A DNA stretch of 64,000 nt, taken from the NCBI GenBank assembly GCA_021325275.1, contig JAJPHL010000068.1, positions 248,001 through 312,000 of the forward strand. The letters run 5' to 3'. A model generated the notes under the pieces. It saw nothing but the letters and a program-made list of their open reading frames with translations. It made no database searches and was not told the origin of the DNA. The translations under genes and the position numbers were made by a program. Each line of letters begins with the position of its first letter. The first letter of the stretch is position 1. Positions 37,547 through 46,410 of this stretch are shown here, in pieces. This DNA comes from Terriglobia bacterium. GTDB lineage: Bacteria; Acidobacteriota; Terriglobia; JAJPHL01.

Positions 37547-39649
37547 TTATTTCTCAATCCCAACTTCACTCATCATCCAGGCGTACTCGAACGCTTTGTC
37601 TTTCAACTGATCGTAACGGCCCGACGCGCCGCCGTGTCCCGCGGGGTCCATTTTCACTTTCAGCAGCAGCGGATTGTGATCCGTTTTCATCGCGCGCAGC
37701 TTGGCGACGTATTTCGCCGGTTCCCAGTACATCACTTGACTGTCGTTGAAGCTGGTTGTGACGAGAATCGCCGGATAATTCTTCTTCGCGACATTGTCGT
37801 ACGGGCTATAAGTCAGCATGTAGTCGTACGCGGGCTTCTCATTGGGATTGCCCCACTCGAGATACTCGCCCACGGTCAAGGGTAGCGTCGCGTCCATCAT
37901 CGTGTTCATCACGTCGACGAACGGAACCGCCGCGTGCACGGCGCGGAACAGATCGGGACGGAAGTTGGTCACCGCGCCCATCAACAATCCGCCCGCGCTG
38001 CCGCCCTCGATCACCAGGCGATTCGGCGTCGTCCATTTTTCCTTCACGAGATACTCGGCGCAATCGATGAAATCGAAAAACGTGTTCTTCTTGTTCATCA
38101 ACATGCCGTCCTCGCGCCATTTTTCGCCCATCTCGTTGCCGCCGCGAATATGGGCGATCGCGTAGGCCATCCCGCGGTCGAGCAGGGCCAGACGCGACGA
38201 AGAAAACGTCGGCGGCGTGGGAATGCCGTAGGATCCATATCCGTAGAGGAAGAGCGCGCCTTTGCCGTCGCGCGCAAATCCTTTCTTGTAGACGATGGAA
38301 ATCGGAACCTTTGTGCCGTCGCGCGCCGTCGCCCACAAGCGGCCGGATTCGTATTTCGTGGGATCGTAGCCGGGCGTTTCCTGCTGCTTCAACAGCGTGG
38401 ATCTTCCCGTTTTCGTGTCGTAGTCGAGGACGCTATTCGGTGTGATCAAGCTCTGATAGTTGTAGCGATACGTTTGCGAATCCCAATCCGGCGTGCCGGC
38501 CGGGAATGCGGAGCATACGGGCTCGGGAAACGCCACGCTCGACCATCTTTTCGCGGCGAACGAGTAGACGCGGATCCGCGGGAGGGCCTGCGACGTTTCG
38601 CTGGAGACTAAGAAGTCGCGGAATAAGTCGATGTCGTTGATCAGCACCTCGTCGCTGGGAGCAAGAAACGGCTTCCAATCTTTTCCCGGCGCGGCGTCGG
38701 TCGACGTGACGATTTCGAAATTGCGATTGTCGCGATTCGTGCGGATGTAGAACAGGCCCTCGCGATGATCGGCGTAGTAGCGGTGCTTCTTGGCGCGCGG
38801 CAGAAGCACGGCGAACGTTCCTTGCGGATGATCGGCGGCGAGGTACAGGTTCTCGTTGGTGTCTTTGCTCTCGCTGTCGAGAATCAAATATTTTTTGTCA
38901 CGCGTTTTCCCGACGCCGAGGTCGTAAAGCTCATCCTTCTCGTTGTAGATTTCCTGAAAGTCCGCCGACCCGAGCACGTGGCGATAGAAGCGGTCCGAGC
39001 GCTTTGTCACCGCGTCTTCGGTCACGAGGAAGAGCGTCTTGTTGTCGGCGGCCCATGCGACGCTCGTGACGCGCTCGGTCGTGTCGGGCAGCGTTTGTCC
39101 CGAGCGCAGGTCTTTCACGCGCAAGCTGTACTGGCGGAATCCCGTGAAATCCACGGTGTAGGCGACCTTCTGCTGATCGTCGCTCAACTCGAAATCGCCG
39201 ACGCCAACGAACTTGTGATCTTTCGCCAGCTCGTTGGCATCGAGCAAAACTTCCTCGGGCGCGGTCATCGCACCTTTGCGGCGGCAGCGGATGGGATACT
39301 GCTTGCCTTCTTCGGTGCGCGTGTAATAAAGATACTCGCCGCGTCGCGTGGGCACGCTCAGGTCGGTTTGCTTGACGTGGCTCAGCATTTCTTTGTATAA
39401 CGCGTCGGCGAACGGCTGGAGATGTTTGGTCATCGCTTCGGTGTAGGCGTTTTCTGCTTCCAGGTACTGCACGACCTTGGGATTCGACTTTTCGCGAAGC
39501 CAAAAATAATCGTCGGTGACGGTTGCTCCGTGGCGAGTTTCCTTGTGATCGACAATCGGCGCGGCCGGTGGCGTGGGACCTTGCGCCAGCGCGAAAACGG
39601 TGGAGAGAAAAAGTAAGAATGCTGACGTGAGGCGCGAGCGTTTCGACAT
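37547..39649 (-). CDS. secreted prolyl oligopeptidase (S9A, PtrB-like)
   Basis: A 700-residue serine peptidase with a signal peptide (LTSAFLLFLSTVFALAQG). Residues 40-430 are the N-terminal propeller (DDYFWLRE, YLEAENAYTE) and residues 440-700 the catalytic domain. The nucleophile lies in GGSAGGLLMG, the Asp in the LVTTSFNDSQV region and the His in PAGHGGASGR. It cuts short peptides after basic or proline residues. ATG 39649 has TAGACT exactly 6 bases upstream and no ribosome site. Confidence 0.94.
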   Translation of the reverse strand: MSKRSRLTSAFLLFLSTVFALAQGPTPPAAPIVDHKETRHGATVTDDYFWLREKSNPKVVQYLEAENAYTEAMTKHLQPFADALYKEMLSHVKQTDLSVPTRRGEYLYYTRTEEGKQYPIRCRRKGAMTAPEEVLLDANELAKDHKFVGVGDFELSDDQQKVAYTVDFTGFRQYSLRVKDLRSGQTLPDTTERVTSVAWAADNKTLFLVTEDAVTKRSDRFYRHVLGSADFQEIYNEKDELYDLGVGKTRDKKYLILDSESKDTNENLYLAADHPQGTFAVLLPRAKKHRYYADHREGLFYIRTNRDNRNFEIVTSTDAAPGKDWKPFLAPSDEVLINDIDLFRDFLVSSETSQALPRIRVYSFAAKRWSSVAFPEPVCSAFPAGTPDWDSQTYRYNYQSLITPNSVLDYDTKTGRSTLLKQQETPGYDPTKYESGRLWATARDGTKVPISIVYKKGFARDGKGALFLYGYGSYGIPTPPTFSSSRLALLDRGMAYAIAHIRGGNEMGEKWREDGMLMNKKNTFFDFIDCAEYLVKEKWTTPNRLVIEGGSAGGLLMGAVTNFRPDLFRAVHAAVPFVDVMNTMMDATLPLTVGEYLEWGNPNEKPAYDYMLTYSPYDNVAKKNYPAILVTTSFNDSQVMYWEPAKYVAKLRAMKTDHNPLLLKVKMDPAGHGGASGRYDQLKDKAFEYAWMMSEVGIEK

Positions 39650-39655
39650 AGCGCG

Positions 39656-39661
39656 AGTCTA
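39656..39661 (-). promoter_or_regulatory. extended -10 TGC-TAGACT at S9 peptidase start
   Basis: On the minus strand TAGACT is followed by exactly 6 bases (CGCGCT) and then ATG 39649, with TG one base upstream of the hexamer. This places +1 on the A of ATG. Confidence 0.6.
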
Positions 39662-39699
39662 GCAGGATTTGGCGATGCGTGGCCGCCGCTCGACCGTGC

Positions 39700-39705
39700 T
39701 AAGAT
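39700..39705 (+). promoter_or_regulatory. extended -10 TGC-TAAGAT at kinase start
   Basis: TAAGAT is preceded by TGC and followed by 8 bases before ATG 39714. No Shine-Dalgarno is present. It is divergent from the S9 peptidase promoter; the two hexamers lie 38 bp apart. Confidence 0.5.
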
Positions 39706-39713
39706 CGCTCGAC

Positions 39714-42302
39714 ATGTCTCCTGGCACGAAGCTTGGGCCGTACGAAATCGTCGCGCCCCTCGGCGCCGGCGGGATGGGCGAAGTGTACCGCGCGCGCGAC
39801 ACGCGTCTCGGCCGCGAGGTGGCGATCAAAGTATTGCCCGCATCGTTCACCGAAAACACCGATCGTCTGCGCCGCTTCGAGCAGGAGGCGCGCACCACAG
39901 GCATGTTGAATCACCCCAATATTCTGGCGGTTTACGACGTGGGCACGCACGAGGGCGCGCCGTATCTGGTGACGGAATTACTGGAAGGGAAAACTCTGCG
40001 CGAGGAACTGCCGATCCCGCGCCGAAAAGCCCTCGACTACGGCAAGCAAATCGCCACGGGACTGGCGGCCGCGCACGCGAAAGGCGTCACGCATCGCGAT
40101 CTAAAGCCGGAGAACCTGTTCGTGTGCCGCGACGGCCGCGTGAAGATTTTGGATTTTGGCTTAGCCAAAGTGGAAGCGCCCGGCGCAGAAATGACGCGCA
40201 CCGCCGGAACCACGCCAGGAGTCGCGCTGGGAACGGTCGGCTACATGTCGCCGGAGCAAGCGCGCGGAGAAGGCGCGGATGCGCGCTCCGATATTTTCGC
40301 GTTCGGCGTGATCCTCTACGAAATGCTCAGCGGCGAGCGCGCGTTTCATCGCAACACTTCGTTTGAAACGCTCACCGCTATCTTGAAGGACGATCCACCG
40401 CCGCTGCCCGACGCCGCGATGGAACGAGTGGTGCGCCGGTGTCTCGAGAAATCGCCGGAGCAGCGTTTTCAATCGGCCAGCGATTTGGGATTCGCGATCG
40501 ATGCGATGTCGGGCATGTCCGGCAGCACCGTTGCGCAACCCGCTGCGACCGATGTGCCGCGACCGCGCCATGCGATGACAGCGGTCGCCGTCGTGGCCGC
40601 CGCGCTTTTCGCCGCTGGAGTCTTCACGGCGGGCCAGTGGTGGCAAGCGCGCCGCGACACCGTCACGACCGGATGGAAGGCAACGCAACTCGGCGGCGCG
40701 GAAATGGCCACGAACCCGCGCATTTCACCGGACGGCCACACGCTGGCGTTTCTGGCGATGGTCGAGGAACTCACGCAAGTGGCGGTGATGAATCCGGAGT
40801 CGGGCAGTTGGACGATTCTCACGCATGATCGCACGCTGGGAGAAGTGGACAATCTCTGCTGGTCGCGCGACGGCTCGAAGATTTATTTCGATCGTGTCTC
40901 GAGCATTCCCAAAGGCATCTACACCGTTTCCGCCCTGGGCGGCGAAGAGCGTCTGATATTGGAAGATGCGGCGTCACCGGAGGCGTTGCCCGACGGCAGC
41001 CTGGTGGTGATGCGCATCAATGCCAAGCGGAATACGCAAGCGTTTCGCTTCTGGCCGGACTCCGGGAAGTTGGAAGCGCTGGGTGATCCGGGCTTGCTCT
41101 GGATCGCTCCTTTTTCCGTGGCACCCGAGGGCGGCGCACGCCTCACCCTGGATGGCTCGAAGGTTTTGTTTGCCGCGATCCCCGCCAACGCTTCGAAATC
41201 CCCGGCTCCGCATCTCTATTCTTTGGACTTCTCGACCAAGCAGATGCGCCAGCTTGCACCCGACTGGGCGATTTCACCAGCTGTTACTAACATCGCGCTG
41301 GCCCCCGATCCGGTCACGCGCCGGATTTACGTAGGCCTGATTGTTCGCCGGTCGTCGACGATATTTTCGCTCGACCCCGATGGAAACGGTCCTCCACGGC
41401 CGGAGATGTCCCTGACCGAAGAGCTCAACGGCTTTGATTTTTCGAGCGACGGCACGTTGTTTACCGGTCAAGCGAACTTTCCGACGGAACTGCTTCGCTT
41501 CAATGCCACGCGCGGTGCGCCGGAACGCCTCACGAGTTGGCGGGGCGCACTATCGAGAGGCGTTGTTCCGTTGCTGGGAGGTTCGGTGATGCTTCCCGCG
41601 TTTGTCGCCGACAAGGAACGAATCTTGGTGTTCCGGCCCGGCAAAGATCCCACAAATTTTCTCAGCACCGATGAGGAGACCGCCGCTCCCGTGGTCCGGC
41701 TCGGCGAGAAAGAAGTGGCTTTCCTGGCAGGCAGTGGATCCGAGCGCAGCCTCGCGGTCGCCACACTGTCGGACGGCCGAATCGTCCGGCGTTTTCCCGC
41801 GACAAAAGGCTTGGTGATCGCCGCTTTGGCGTCGGCCGCGGATGGCGGCGAACTGTATTACGTGTCCAGCGGCGACGTTTGGAGAATCCCGGCGCAGGGA
41901 GGCGATCCGCGCAAACTGACCGTCGGTGACCAGATCGCCGCCGATCCTCGCGGCAAGGACCTGATCGTTCTGCGCAACCAGCAGGACGCCGTTCATCTCA
42001 TTCGCGTGTCGTTGTCCGATGGTTCCGAGCACCCGATTCCGTTCAATAGCGATTTGCGCATCGTGTGGCTCAGTCCGCATAGTGTGGCGGGGGATGGCCG
42101 CATCGCGATCACCGTGTCTTCGCCGGATCGCTGGTTCTACAGCGCCGCGGTCCTCGATCCAGCGACCGGAAACGTGGAGAAACTTCCGGTGGACTATCGC
42201 GGCGACATCGATCATCCCGCGTGGACGCCGGACGGCCATCTCATCGCCTCGGGAGTCCCGGAACGCGAATCGCTATGGCGCTTCCGCCGCGAAAAACCGT
42301 AA
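39714..42302 (+). CDS. Ser/Thr protein kinase with WD40-like propeller
   Basis: An 862-residue receptor-type kinase. The kinase domain has GAGGMGEVY, EVAIKVLP, HRDLKPENLF, DFGLAKV and GTVGYMSPEQ. A transmembrane helix (AVAVVAAALFAAGVFTAG) near 300 leads to about 540 residues of extracytoplasmic propeller repeats (RISPDGHTLAFLA). It resembles the kinase at 18390-21137 in plan but its sequence has diverged. I chose ATG 39714 because the protein then starts MSPGTKLGPYEI like its relatives. Confidence 0.93.
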   Translation: MSPGTKLGPYEIVAPLGAGGMGEVYRARDTRLGREVAIKVLPASFTENTDRLRRFEQEARTTGMLNHPNILAVYDVGTHEGAPYLVTELLEGKTLREELPIPRRKALDYGKQIATGLAAAHAKGVTHRDLKPENLFVCRDGRVKILDFGLAKVEAPGAEMTRTAGTTPGVALGTVGYMSPEQARGEGADARSDIFAFGVILYEMLSGERAFHRNTSFETLTAILKDDPPPLPDAAMERVVRRCLEKSPEQRFQSASDLGFAIDAMSGMSGSTVAQPAATDVPRPRHAMTAVAVVAAALFAAGVFTAGQWWQARRDTVTTGWKATQLGGAEMATNPRISPDGHTLAFLAMVEELTQVAVMNPESGSWTILTHDRTLGEVDNLCWSRDGSKIYFDRVSSIPKGIYTVSALGGEERLILEDAASPEALPDGSLVVMRINAKRNTQAFRFWPDSGKLEALGDPGLLWIAPFSVAPEGGARLTLDGSKVLFAAIPANASKSPAPHLYSLDFSTKQMRQLAPDWAISPAVTNIALAPDPVTRRIYVGLIVRRSSTIFSLDPDGNGPPRPEMSLTEELNGFDFSSDGTLFTGQANFPTELLRFNATRGAPERLTSWRGALSRGVVPLLGGSVMLPAFVADKERILVFRPGKDPTNFLSTDEETAAPVVRLGEKEVAFLAGSGSERSLAVATLSDGRIVRRFPATKGLVIAALASAADGGELYYVSSGDVWRIPAQGGDPRKLTVGDQIAADPRGKDLIVLRNQQDAVHLIRVSLSDGSEHPIPFNSDLRIVWLSPHSVAGDGRIAITVSSPDRWFYSAAVLDPATGNVEKLPVDYRGDIDHPAWTPDGHLIASGVPERESLWRFRREKP

Positions 42303-42305
42303 CAA

Positions 42306-42401
42306 AGACAAAAGAACTGCAACCGCCGATGAACGCAGATGAACGCCGATAAGAAAAACGCGGCCTATCGGTGTTCATCGGCGGTTGCAGTTTCTTGTCT
42401 T
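42306..42401. repeat. palindromic element B2
   Basis: The arms at about 42306-42352 and 42365-42401 are inverted, with 10-bp units (CCGATGAACG). Pairing extends outward through AGACAAAAGAACTGC and GCAGTTTCTTGTCTT. The element fills the gap between the kinase stop and the convergent VOC stop. Confidence 0.88.
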
Positions 42402-42767
42402 CTATCTGGTCGACAACAGGAATTGGTTGCCATCAGGGTCTTTGAAGATGGCGAACGTGCCCCAATGTTCTTTTTTTGGCGGCGACACGAATTCCACGCC
42501 CTTCGCGACGAGTTCTTCGTGCGTTTTTTCCACCTTGTCGCAGAAGAACGAAGCCGGGAAGAACTTGCCGATGCGGTCTTCCATGCCCGGCGGCGTGAAC
42601 AACGTCAGCAGCACGTCGTCGCCGGGGATCGATAGTTCGATCCAGCGCTGTTTGTCAGTGAAGGGGCGGTCGGTGGCGATGCGGAAGCCGAGTTTCTCGG
42701 TGTAGAAAGTCAGCGCGCGGTCTTGGTCGGTGACGGGAATGTTGATGAGCTTGATGCCTTTGATCAT
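42402..42767 (-). CDS. VOC family (glyoxalase-like) protein
   Basis: A 121-residue protein with one betaalphabetabetabeta pair of modules: GIKLINIPVTDQDRALTFYTEKLG and AIFKDPDGNQFLLSTR. Family members include dioxygenases, epimerases and resistance proteins; no specific role can be assigned. TAATCT lies 7 bases before ATG 42767 with no ribosome-binding site. Confidence 0.85.
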   Translation of the reverse strand: MIKGIKLINIPVTDQDRALTFYTEKLGFRIATDRPFTDKQRWIELSIPGDDVLLTLFTPPGMEDRIGKFFPASFFCDKVEKTHEELVAKGVEFVSPPKKEHWGTFAIFKDPDGNQFLLSTR

Positions 42768-42774
42768 GTTTTCG

Positions 42775-42780
42775 AGATTA
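42775..42780 (-). promoter_or_regulatory. -10 box TAATCT at VOC gene start
   Basis: On the minus strand TAATCT is followed by 7 bases and ATG 42767. No Shine-Dalgarno sequence is visible. Leaderless transcription is predicted. Confidence 0.45.
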
Positions 42781-42826
42781 AGGGCGCGTGCCGCGGTTCG
42801 TCAATCCGATTTCGCTTACTATATGG

Positions 42827-42832
42827 TATTGT
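42827..42832 (+). promoter_or_regulatory. extended -10 TGG-TATTGT at HTH gene start
   Basis: TATTGT, preceded by TGG, is followed by exactly 6 bases and GTG 42839. This puts +1 on the G of the start codon. Confidence 0.5.
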
Positions 42833-42838
42833 ACTATA

Positions 42839-43138
42839 GTGGCGAAGACCATAGCGGTTGACGAATACGTTCTCGACGTCCTGATGCGCGACATCGTGGG
42901 GCACGACCGCATGCCCTCGGCGTTTCTCGTGTATTTGCATTTGTGGAGCGAATCGCACCGGCAGTCGAAGGCGTGGGTGCGTGCGAGTCACCGTACAATT
43001 GCCCAGTCGGCAGGTCTGTCAAAGAGCTCGACGCAGAAGGCCATTCGCTATCTCGAAGGCCGGACACTGGTGCGGTCGCGCCGGGCGTCGCGAACTGCCA
43101 CGCCGGAATATCGTGTGTTGCGGACGTGGCGGCGTTAA
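42839..43138 (+). CDS. helix-turn-helix protein
   Basis: A 99-residue protein with a winged-helix-like centre: HRTIAQSAGLSKSSTQKAIRYLEGRTLV, the pattern of replication-initiator or GntR-like DNA-binding domains. A basic tail follows (RSRRASRTATPEYRV). It may be a small transcription regulator. I chose GTG 42839 because a promoter hexamer lies exactly 6 bases before it; the open frame reaches 42788. Its stop overlaps the convergent GT4 stop by 3 nt. Confidence 0.78.
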   Translation: MAKTIAVDEYVLDVLMRDIVGHDRMPSAFLVYLHLWSESHRQSKAWVRASHRTIAQSAGLSKSSTQKAIRYLEGRTLVRSRRASRTATPEYRVLRTWRR

Positions 43139-44169
43139 CTCACTAGTTGGCGATAAACGGCCAGCGTTTCTTGCGCACAGCGCTCCCAAGTGAATTGCCT
43201 GGCGTGGCGGCGGCCTTTCTCCGACCATTGTTTCGCCCACGCGGAGTCTTCCAGAATTCGCGCGGCGGCGTCCGCCATCCCGCGATCGTCGTCGGGATCG
43301 AACAACTGCGCGGCGTCACCGGCGATTTCGGGGATCGACGACGTCCGTGCCGCGATCACGGGCACACCGCGTGCCATCGCTTCGAGGACCGGGAAGCCAA
43401 AGCCTTCTTCGTACGAGGGAAAAAGCAGCGCCGACGCGCCGGCATAGAGACGATCGAGCGCCGCTTCGTCGCAGTGCCCGGCAAATTCCACGCGGCTTGC
43501 GAGACCCGCCCGGCGCACGTACTCCTGCGTCGCTTCCGCGCCGTAACCCACGCCGCCCGCGACAATCAATCGCACACGCGGCGGCAAGCGCTCGATGGTC
43601 CGCACGGCGGCCAGTGTATTCTTGCGCGTTTGCACCACGCCGACCGTAAGCAAGTACGGCTCGTCCGGCGTTTCGCGCGCCACCATGGCGGCGGGATCGA
43701 TACCGTGATGAACCACGGTGATCTTCGCCGGGTCCACGCCGAGGACGCGGCAAATCTCGTCGCGCGTGTATGCGGACACGGCGATTAACGCATCGGAACG
43801 CGACACGGCGTCGCGGATCACTTTGCTGAACTTTGAATTAAACTCCGGCGACGAGTAACGATCGCTCGAGAGCGGAAAAATGTCGTGGATCGTCGTGACG
43901 GTCCGCCGAAATCTCAAGGCAGGCAGCCGCTGATTGAGTCCATGAAATATGTCGATGTCGCGGGGCAGGAGAAAACGAAACGGTTCTTGCAGGATTCGTC
44001 GCTGGAAGTTCGGAAACGTGCGCTTGAGCGCCGAAATGCTCCGCGGCCGCGCAGCCAGTGTGAGGACCAGGTCCGTTGCCGCCAGTGATTCTACTAGCCG
44101 GCGAGAATAGCGTGCCACGCCGGTCGGCTGGGGGGCTACGGAATATGTGGCGTCAAGCGCAACGCGCAT
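43135..44169 (-). CDS. GT4 family glycosyltransferase
   Basis: A 344-residue retaining glycosyltransferase with GT-B fold. The N-terminal half has MRVALDATYS and GVARYSRRLV. The C-terminal half has LLTVGVVQTRKNTLAAVR, the EX7E region (PSYEEGFGFPVLEAMARG, with both Glu present) and VIAARTSSIPEIAGDAA. It transfers sugars to glycans or lipids at the membrane. Element A3 ends about 20 nt upstream of the start. Confidence 0.92.
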   Translation of the reverse strand: MRVALDATYSVAPQPTGVARYSRRLVESLAATDLVLTLAARPRSISALKRTFPNFQRRILQEPFRFLLPRDIDIFHGLNQRLPALRFRRTVTTIHDIFPLSSDRYSSPEFNSKFSKVIRDAVSRSDALIAVSAYTRDEICRVLGVDPAKITVVHHGIDPAAMVARETPDEPYLLTVGVVQTRKNTLAAVRTIERLPPRVRLIVAGGVGYGAEATQEYVRRAGLASRVEFAGHCDEAALDRLYAGASALLFPSYEEGFGFPVLEAMARGVPVIAARTSSIPEIAGDAAQLFDPDDDRGMADAAARILEDSAWAKQWSEKGRRHARQFTWERCAQETLAVYRQLVS

Positions 44170-44190
44170 TCCGACAGTATTTCATGGTAG

Positions 44191-44276
44191 GCGGTTTTTT
44201 CACCGCAGAGACGCAGAGGCGCAGAGAAAAACCAGGTTCTCTCTGCGCCTCTGCGTCTCTGCGGTGAGAAAACCGC
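44191..44276. repeat. palindromic element A3 with matching base changes
   Basis: Arms at 44191-44233 and 44235-44276 form a near-continuous hairpin. The third unit reads GAGGCGCAGAG instead of GAGACGCAGAG on the left, and the right arm shows the complementary change (CTCTGCGCCTCTG). It starts 4 nt after the NtrC-type gene stop. Confidence 0.92.
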
Positions 44277-44280
44277 TGGT

Positions 44281-45909
44281 CTAACTCACACCATATTCTT
44301 TTAACTTGCGATACAGCGTGGTCTTGCCGATCCCGAGGAGCCGCGCGGCGAGAAGTTTGTCGCCATCCGCTTCCGAGACCGCTCGGACGATGGCGCGTTT
44401 TTCCAATTCCGCTAAAGGAATGATGCGTTCCTCCAATGGGATCTCGCTCGACGCGCCGGAAGCCCCCGGTAACGGTCGCCGCGAGGCCGACGAATTCCAT
44501 CCTGACAACCCCGGAGGACTCAAGGTCGCGCCGCCCGTGCTCACGCCCGGCATGCTCGCGACAAATCCATTTCCATTGCTGGCCATCGGTGGACGTAACG
44601 GCGCGCGCCCATTTTCAGCGAGCGGCGTGTGCGGACGCATTCCGCCGTCGGCCGTGGCCACGTTCGCCATGGTGTTCGTCAAACTTGTTGGGGACGTTCG
44701 ACCGTATTGCAAGTTCGTCGTGAGATCCCCGCTTTGCAGCACCGGTCCCGACCCCAACGCCACCGCGCGCTCGATGCAGTTTTCCAGTTCCCGCACATTA
44801 CCCGGCCAATCGTAGGCCATCAGGCGATTCATGGCTTCTTCCGACACCGCCATTCGCGGCTTGCCCGCCGGCTTGTACTTGTCGATCATGTGGTTCACGA
44901 GCAGGGGAATGTCGCTCCTGCGTTCGCGCAACGGAGGTAGGCGCATGCTCACCACGGCTAGGCGGAAATAGAGGTCCTTGCGGAAGCCGCCGTGCTGGAT
45001 CGCTTGATCCAGATCGCGGTTGGTCGCAGCGATAATGCGCGCTTCAATCTTCACCCGGCGGTTACTGCCCACCGGCCGCACTTCTTTTTCCTGCAATGCG
45101 CGCAAGAATTTCGACTGCAAATCAACCGGCATCTCGCCGATTTCGTCGAGAAATACCGTGCCGCCTCCAGCCGCTTCCAGCAATCCTTCTTTGCTGCGGA
45201 CCGCGCCCGTGAACGCCCCACGTACGTATCCGAAGAGCTCGCTTTCAATGAGCGTGGGAACCAGCGACCCGCAATCGATCGGCAAAAACGGCTTTGTGGC
45301 CAGCGGTCCCGCCTCGTGGATCGAGCGGGCTACCAGCTCTTTGCCCGTGCCGCTCTCCCCTTGGATCAGCACCGGATAGTGATTCTGGCTGACCTTAGAG
45401 ATCAGCTTGAAGAGCTTCAGCATGGGCGGAGAATTGCCCAGCAGACGCGCGTAGCCGCCCTTGCGGAGTTGCTCGCGAAGCACGAGGTTTTCGTTTTCCA
45501 AATCCAATTTCCCCACCAAGCGCTCTAATAATAAACTAAATTCTTCGTTATTAAAAGGTTTTGTGAGGTAATCGTACGCACCCAGGCGCATGGCCTGCAC
45601 GGCCGTGGCGACCGTGCCGAAGGCCGTCATGATGATCACCTCGGTGGCGGGCGAAACCTCTTTGATGCGCTCGAGCAAATCGAGACCGGTCATGCCGGGC
45701 ATCATCACGTCGGCGAGCACAATGTCGACCGAGTCGTCCTCTAGGATTTGCAGCGCACGGTTTCCGTCGCCGGCGGTCGATACGCGGAAGCCCTGCGCGG
45801 TGGCCAACGCCGCACACAATTCGCGAGAGTGGTCTTCGTCGTCCACAACTAACAAATGGAGAGGTCCCTCGACTTGCAATTCTTCGGTATATTCTTCGGT
45901 CGCTGTCAT
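44281..45909 (-). CDS. sigma-54 dependent response regulator (NtrC type)
   Basis: A 542-residue regulator. Residues 15-130 are a receiver with the phospho-acceptor Asp in IVLADVMMPGMTG. Residues 155-390 are the AAA+ domain with GESGTGKE, the sigma-54 contact GAFTGA, and DEIGEMP. After a long Ser/Pro linker, a Fis-type helix-turn-helix lies at the end (AARLLGIGKTTLYRKLKEY). ATG 45909 has AGAGGTG upstream. No cognate kinase is adjacent. Confidence 0.95.
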   Translation of the reverse strand: MTATEEYTEELQVEGPLHLLVVDDEDHSRELCAALATAQGFRVSTAGDGNRALQILEDDSVDIVLADVMMPGMTGLDLLERIKEVSPATEVIIMTAFGTVATAVQAMRLGAYDYLTKPFNNEEFSLLLERLVGKLDLENENLVLREQLRKGGYARLLGNSPPMLKLFKLISKVSQNHYPVLIQGESGTGKELVARSIHEAGPLATKPFLPIDCGSLVPTLIESELFGYVRGAFTGAVRSKEGLLEAAGGGTVFLDEIGEMPVDLQSKFLRALQEKEVRPVGSNRRVKIEARIIAATNRDLDQAIQHGGFRKDLYFRLAVVSMRLPPLRERRSDIPLLVNHMIDKYKPAGKPRMAVSEEAMNRLMAYDWPGNVRELENCIERAVALGSGPVLQSGDLTTNLQYGRTSPTSLTNTMANVATADGGMRPHTPLAENGRAPLRPPMASNGNGFVASMPGVSTGGATLSPPGLSGWNSSASRRPLPGASGASSEIPLEERIIPLAELEKRAIVRAVSEADGDKLLAARLLGIGKTTLYRKLKEYGVS

Positions 45910-46410
45910 AAAAACACCTCTTTTTTCTGAATAACGCGCCTGGGTGATACGACCGTGACTCAGTGCACGAACCGTGCCCAACGTAACTAGTTGCAAGGAA
46001 ATGACTTTCAACGACGGCCAGTGTCAAAATGGGAATGATTGCAGTTCCGAATCGGGAATCGTCGGCGATCCCCGATTTCGCAGGGCAGGAATGTCGGAAA
46101 GGAACGCGGGAAGCTAGAGGTTGATCATGCTGGTTCGCTTTTGAAGCGGGTCGATGCCCGGTGGGACTGCTTGGGCAAGGGGCTACCCCTGGCTCGAATC
46201 GTCTCTTGCAGCGATTCGCGCTAAGTTGCTGAATCCACACAGGACGCAGACACCTCATAGCCGAACGCCCCCCAGAAATTACCACACTACCGAAGTTTTC
46301 CTCAGTACTAAGTGCCCAATGGGAGTATGAAACGATAGGACGGAAGGGGGGTATCGCTGGAAATTGGATTATTTTGTAGTGAAAAACACGACATCCCGTG
46401 CTGGGATCTC
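45910..46410. other. 501-bp intergenic region
   Basis: No credible coding sequence is visible. It holds the presumed promoter region of the NtrC-type gene, an inverted repeat CGAATCGGGA/TCCCCGATTTCG near 46048-46081, and an AGTACT-centred palindrome near 46303-46308. A terminator for the upstream NarL-type gene is listed separately. Confidence 0.5.
46378..46407 (-). terminator. rho-independent terminator of NarL-type gene
   Basis: On the minus strand ATCCC-GTGCT/AGCAC-GGGAT forms a hairpin directly after the stop at 46411, followed by GTCGTGTTTTTC. The stem is short but the T-run supports termination. Confidence 0.55.
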
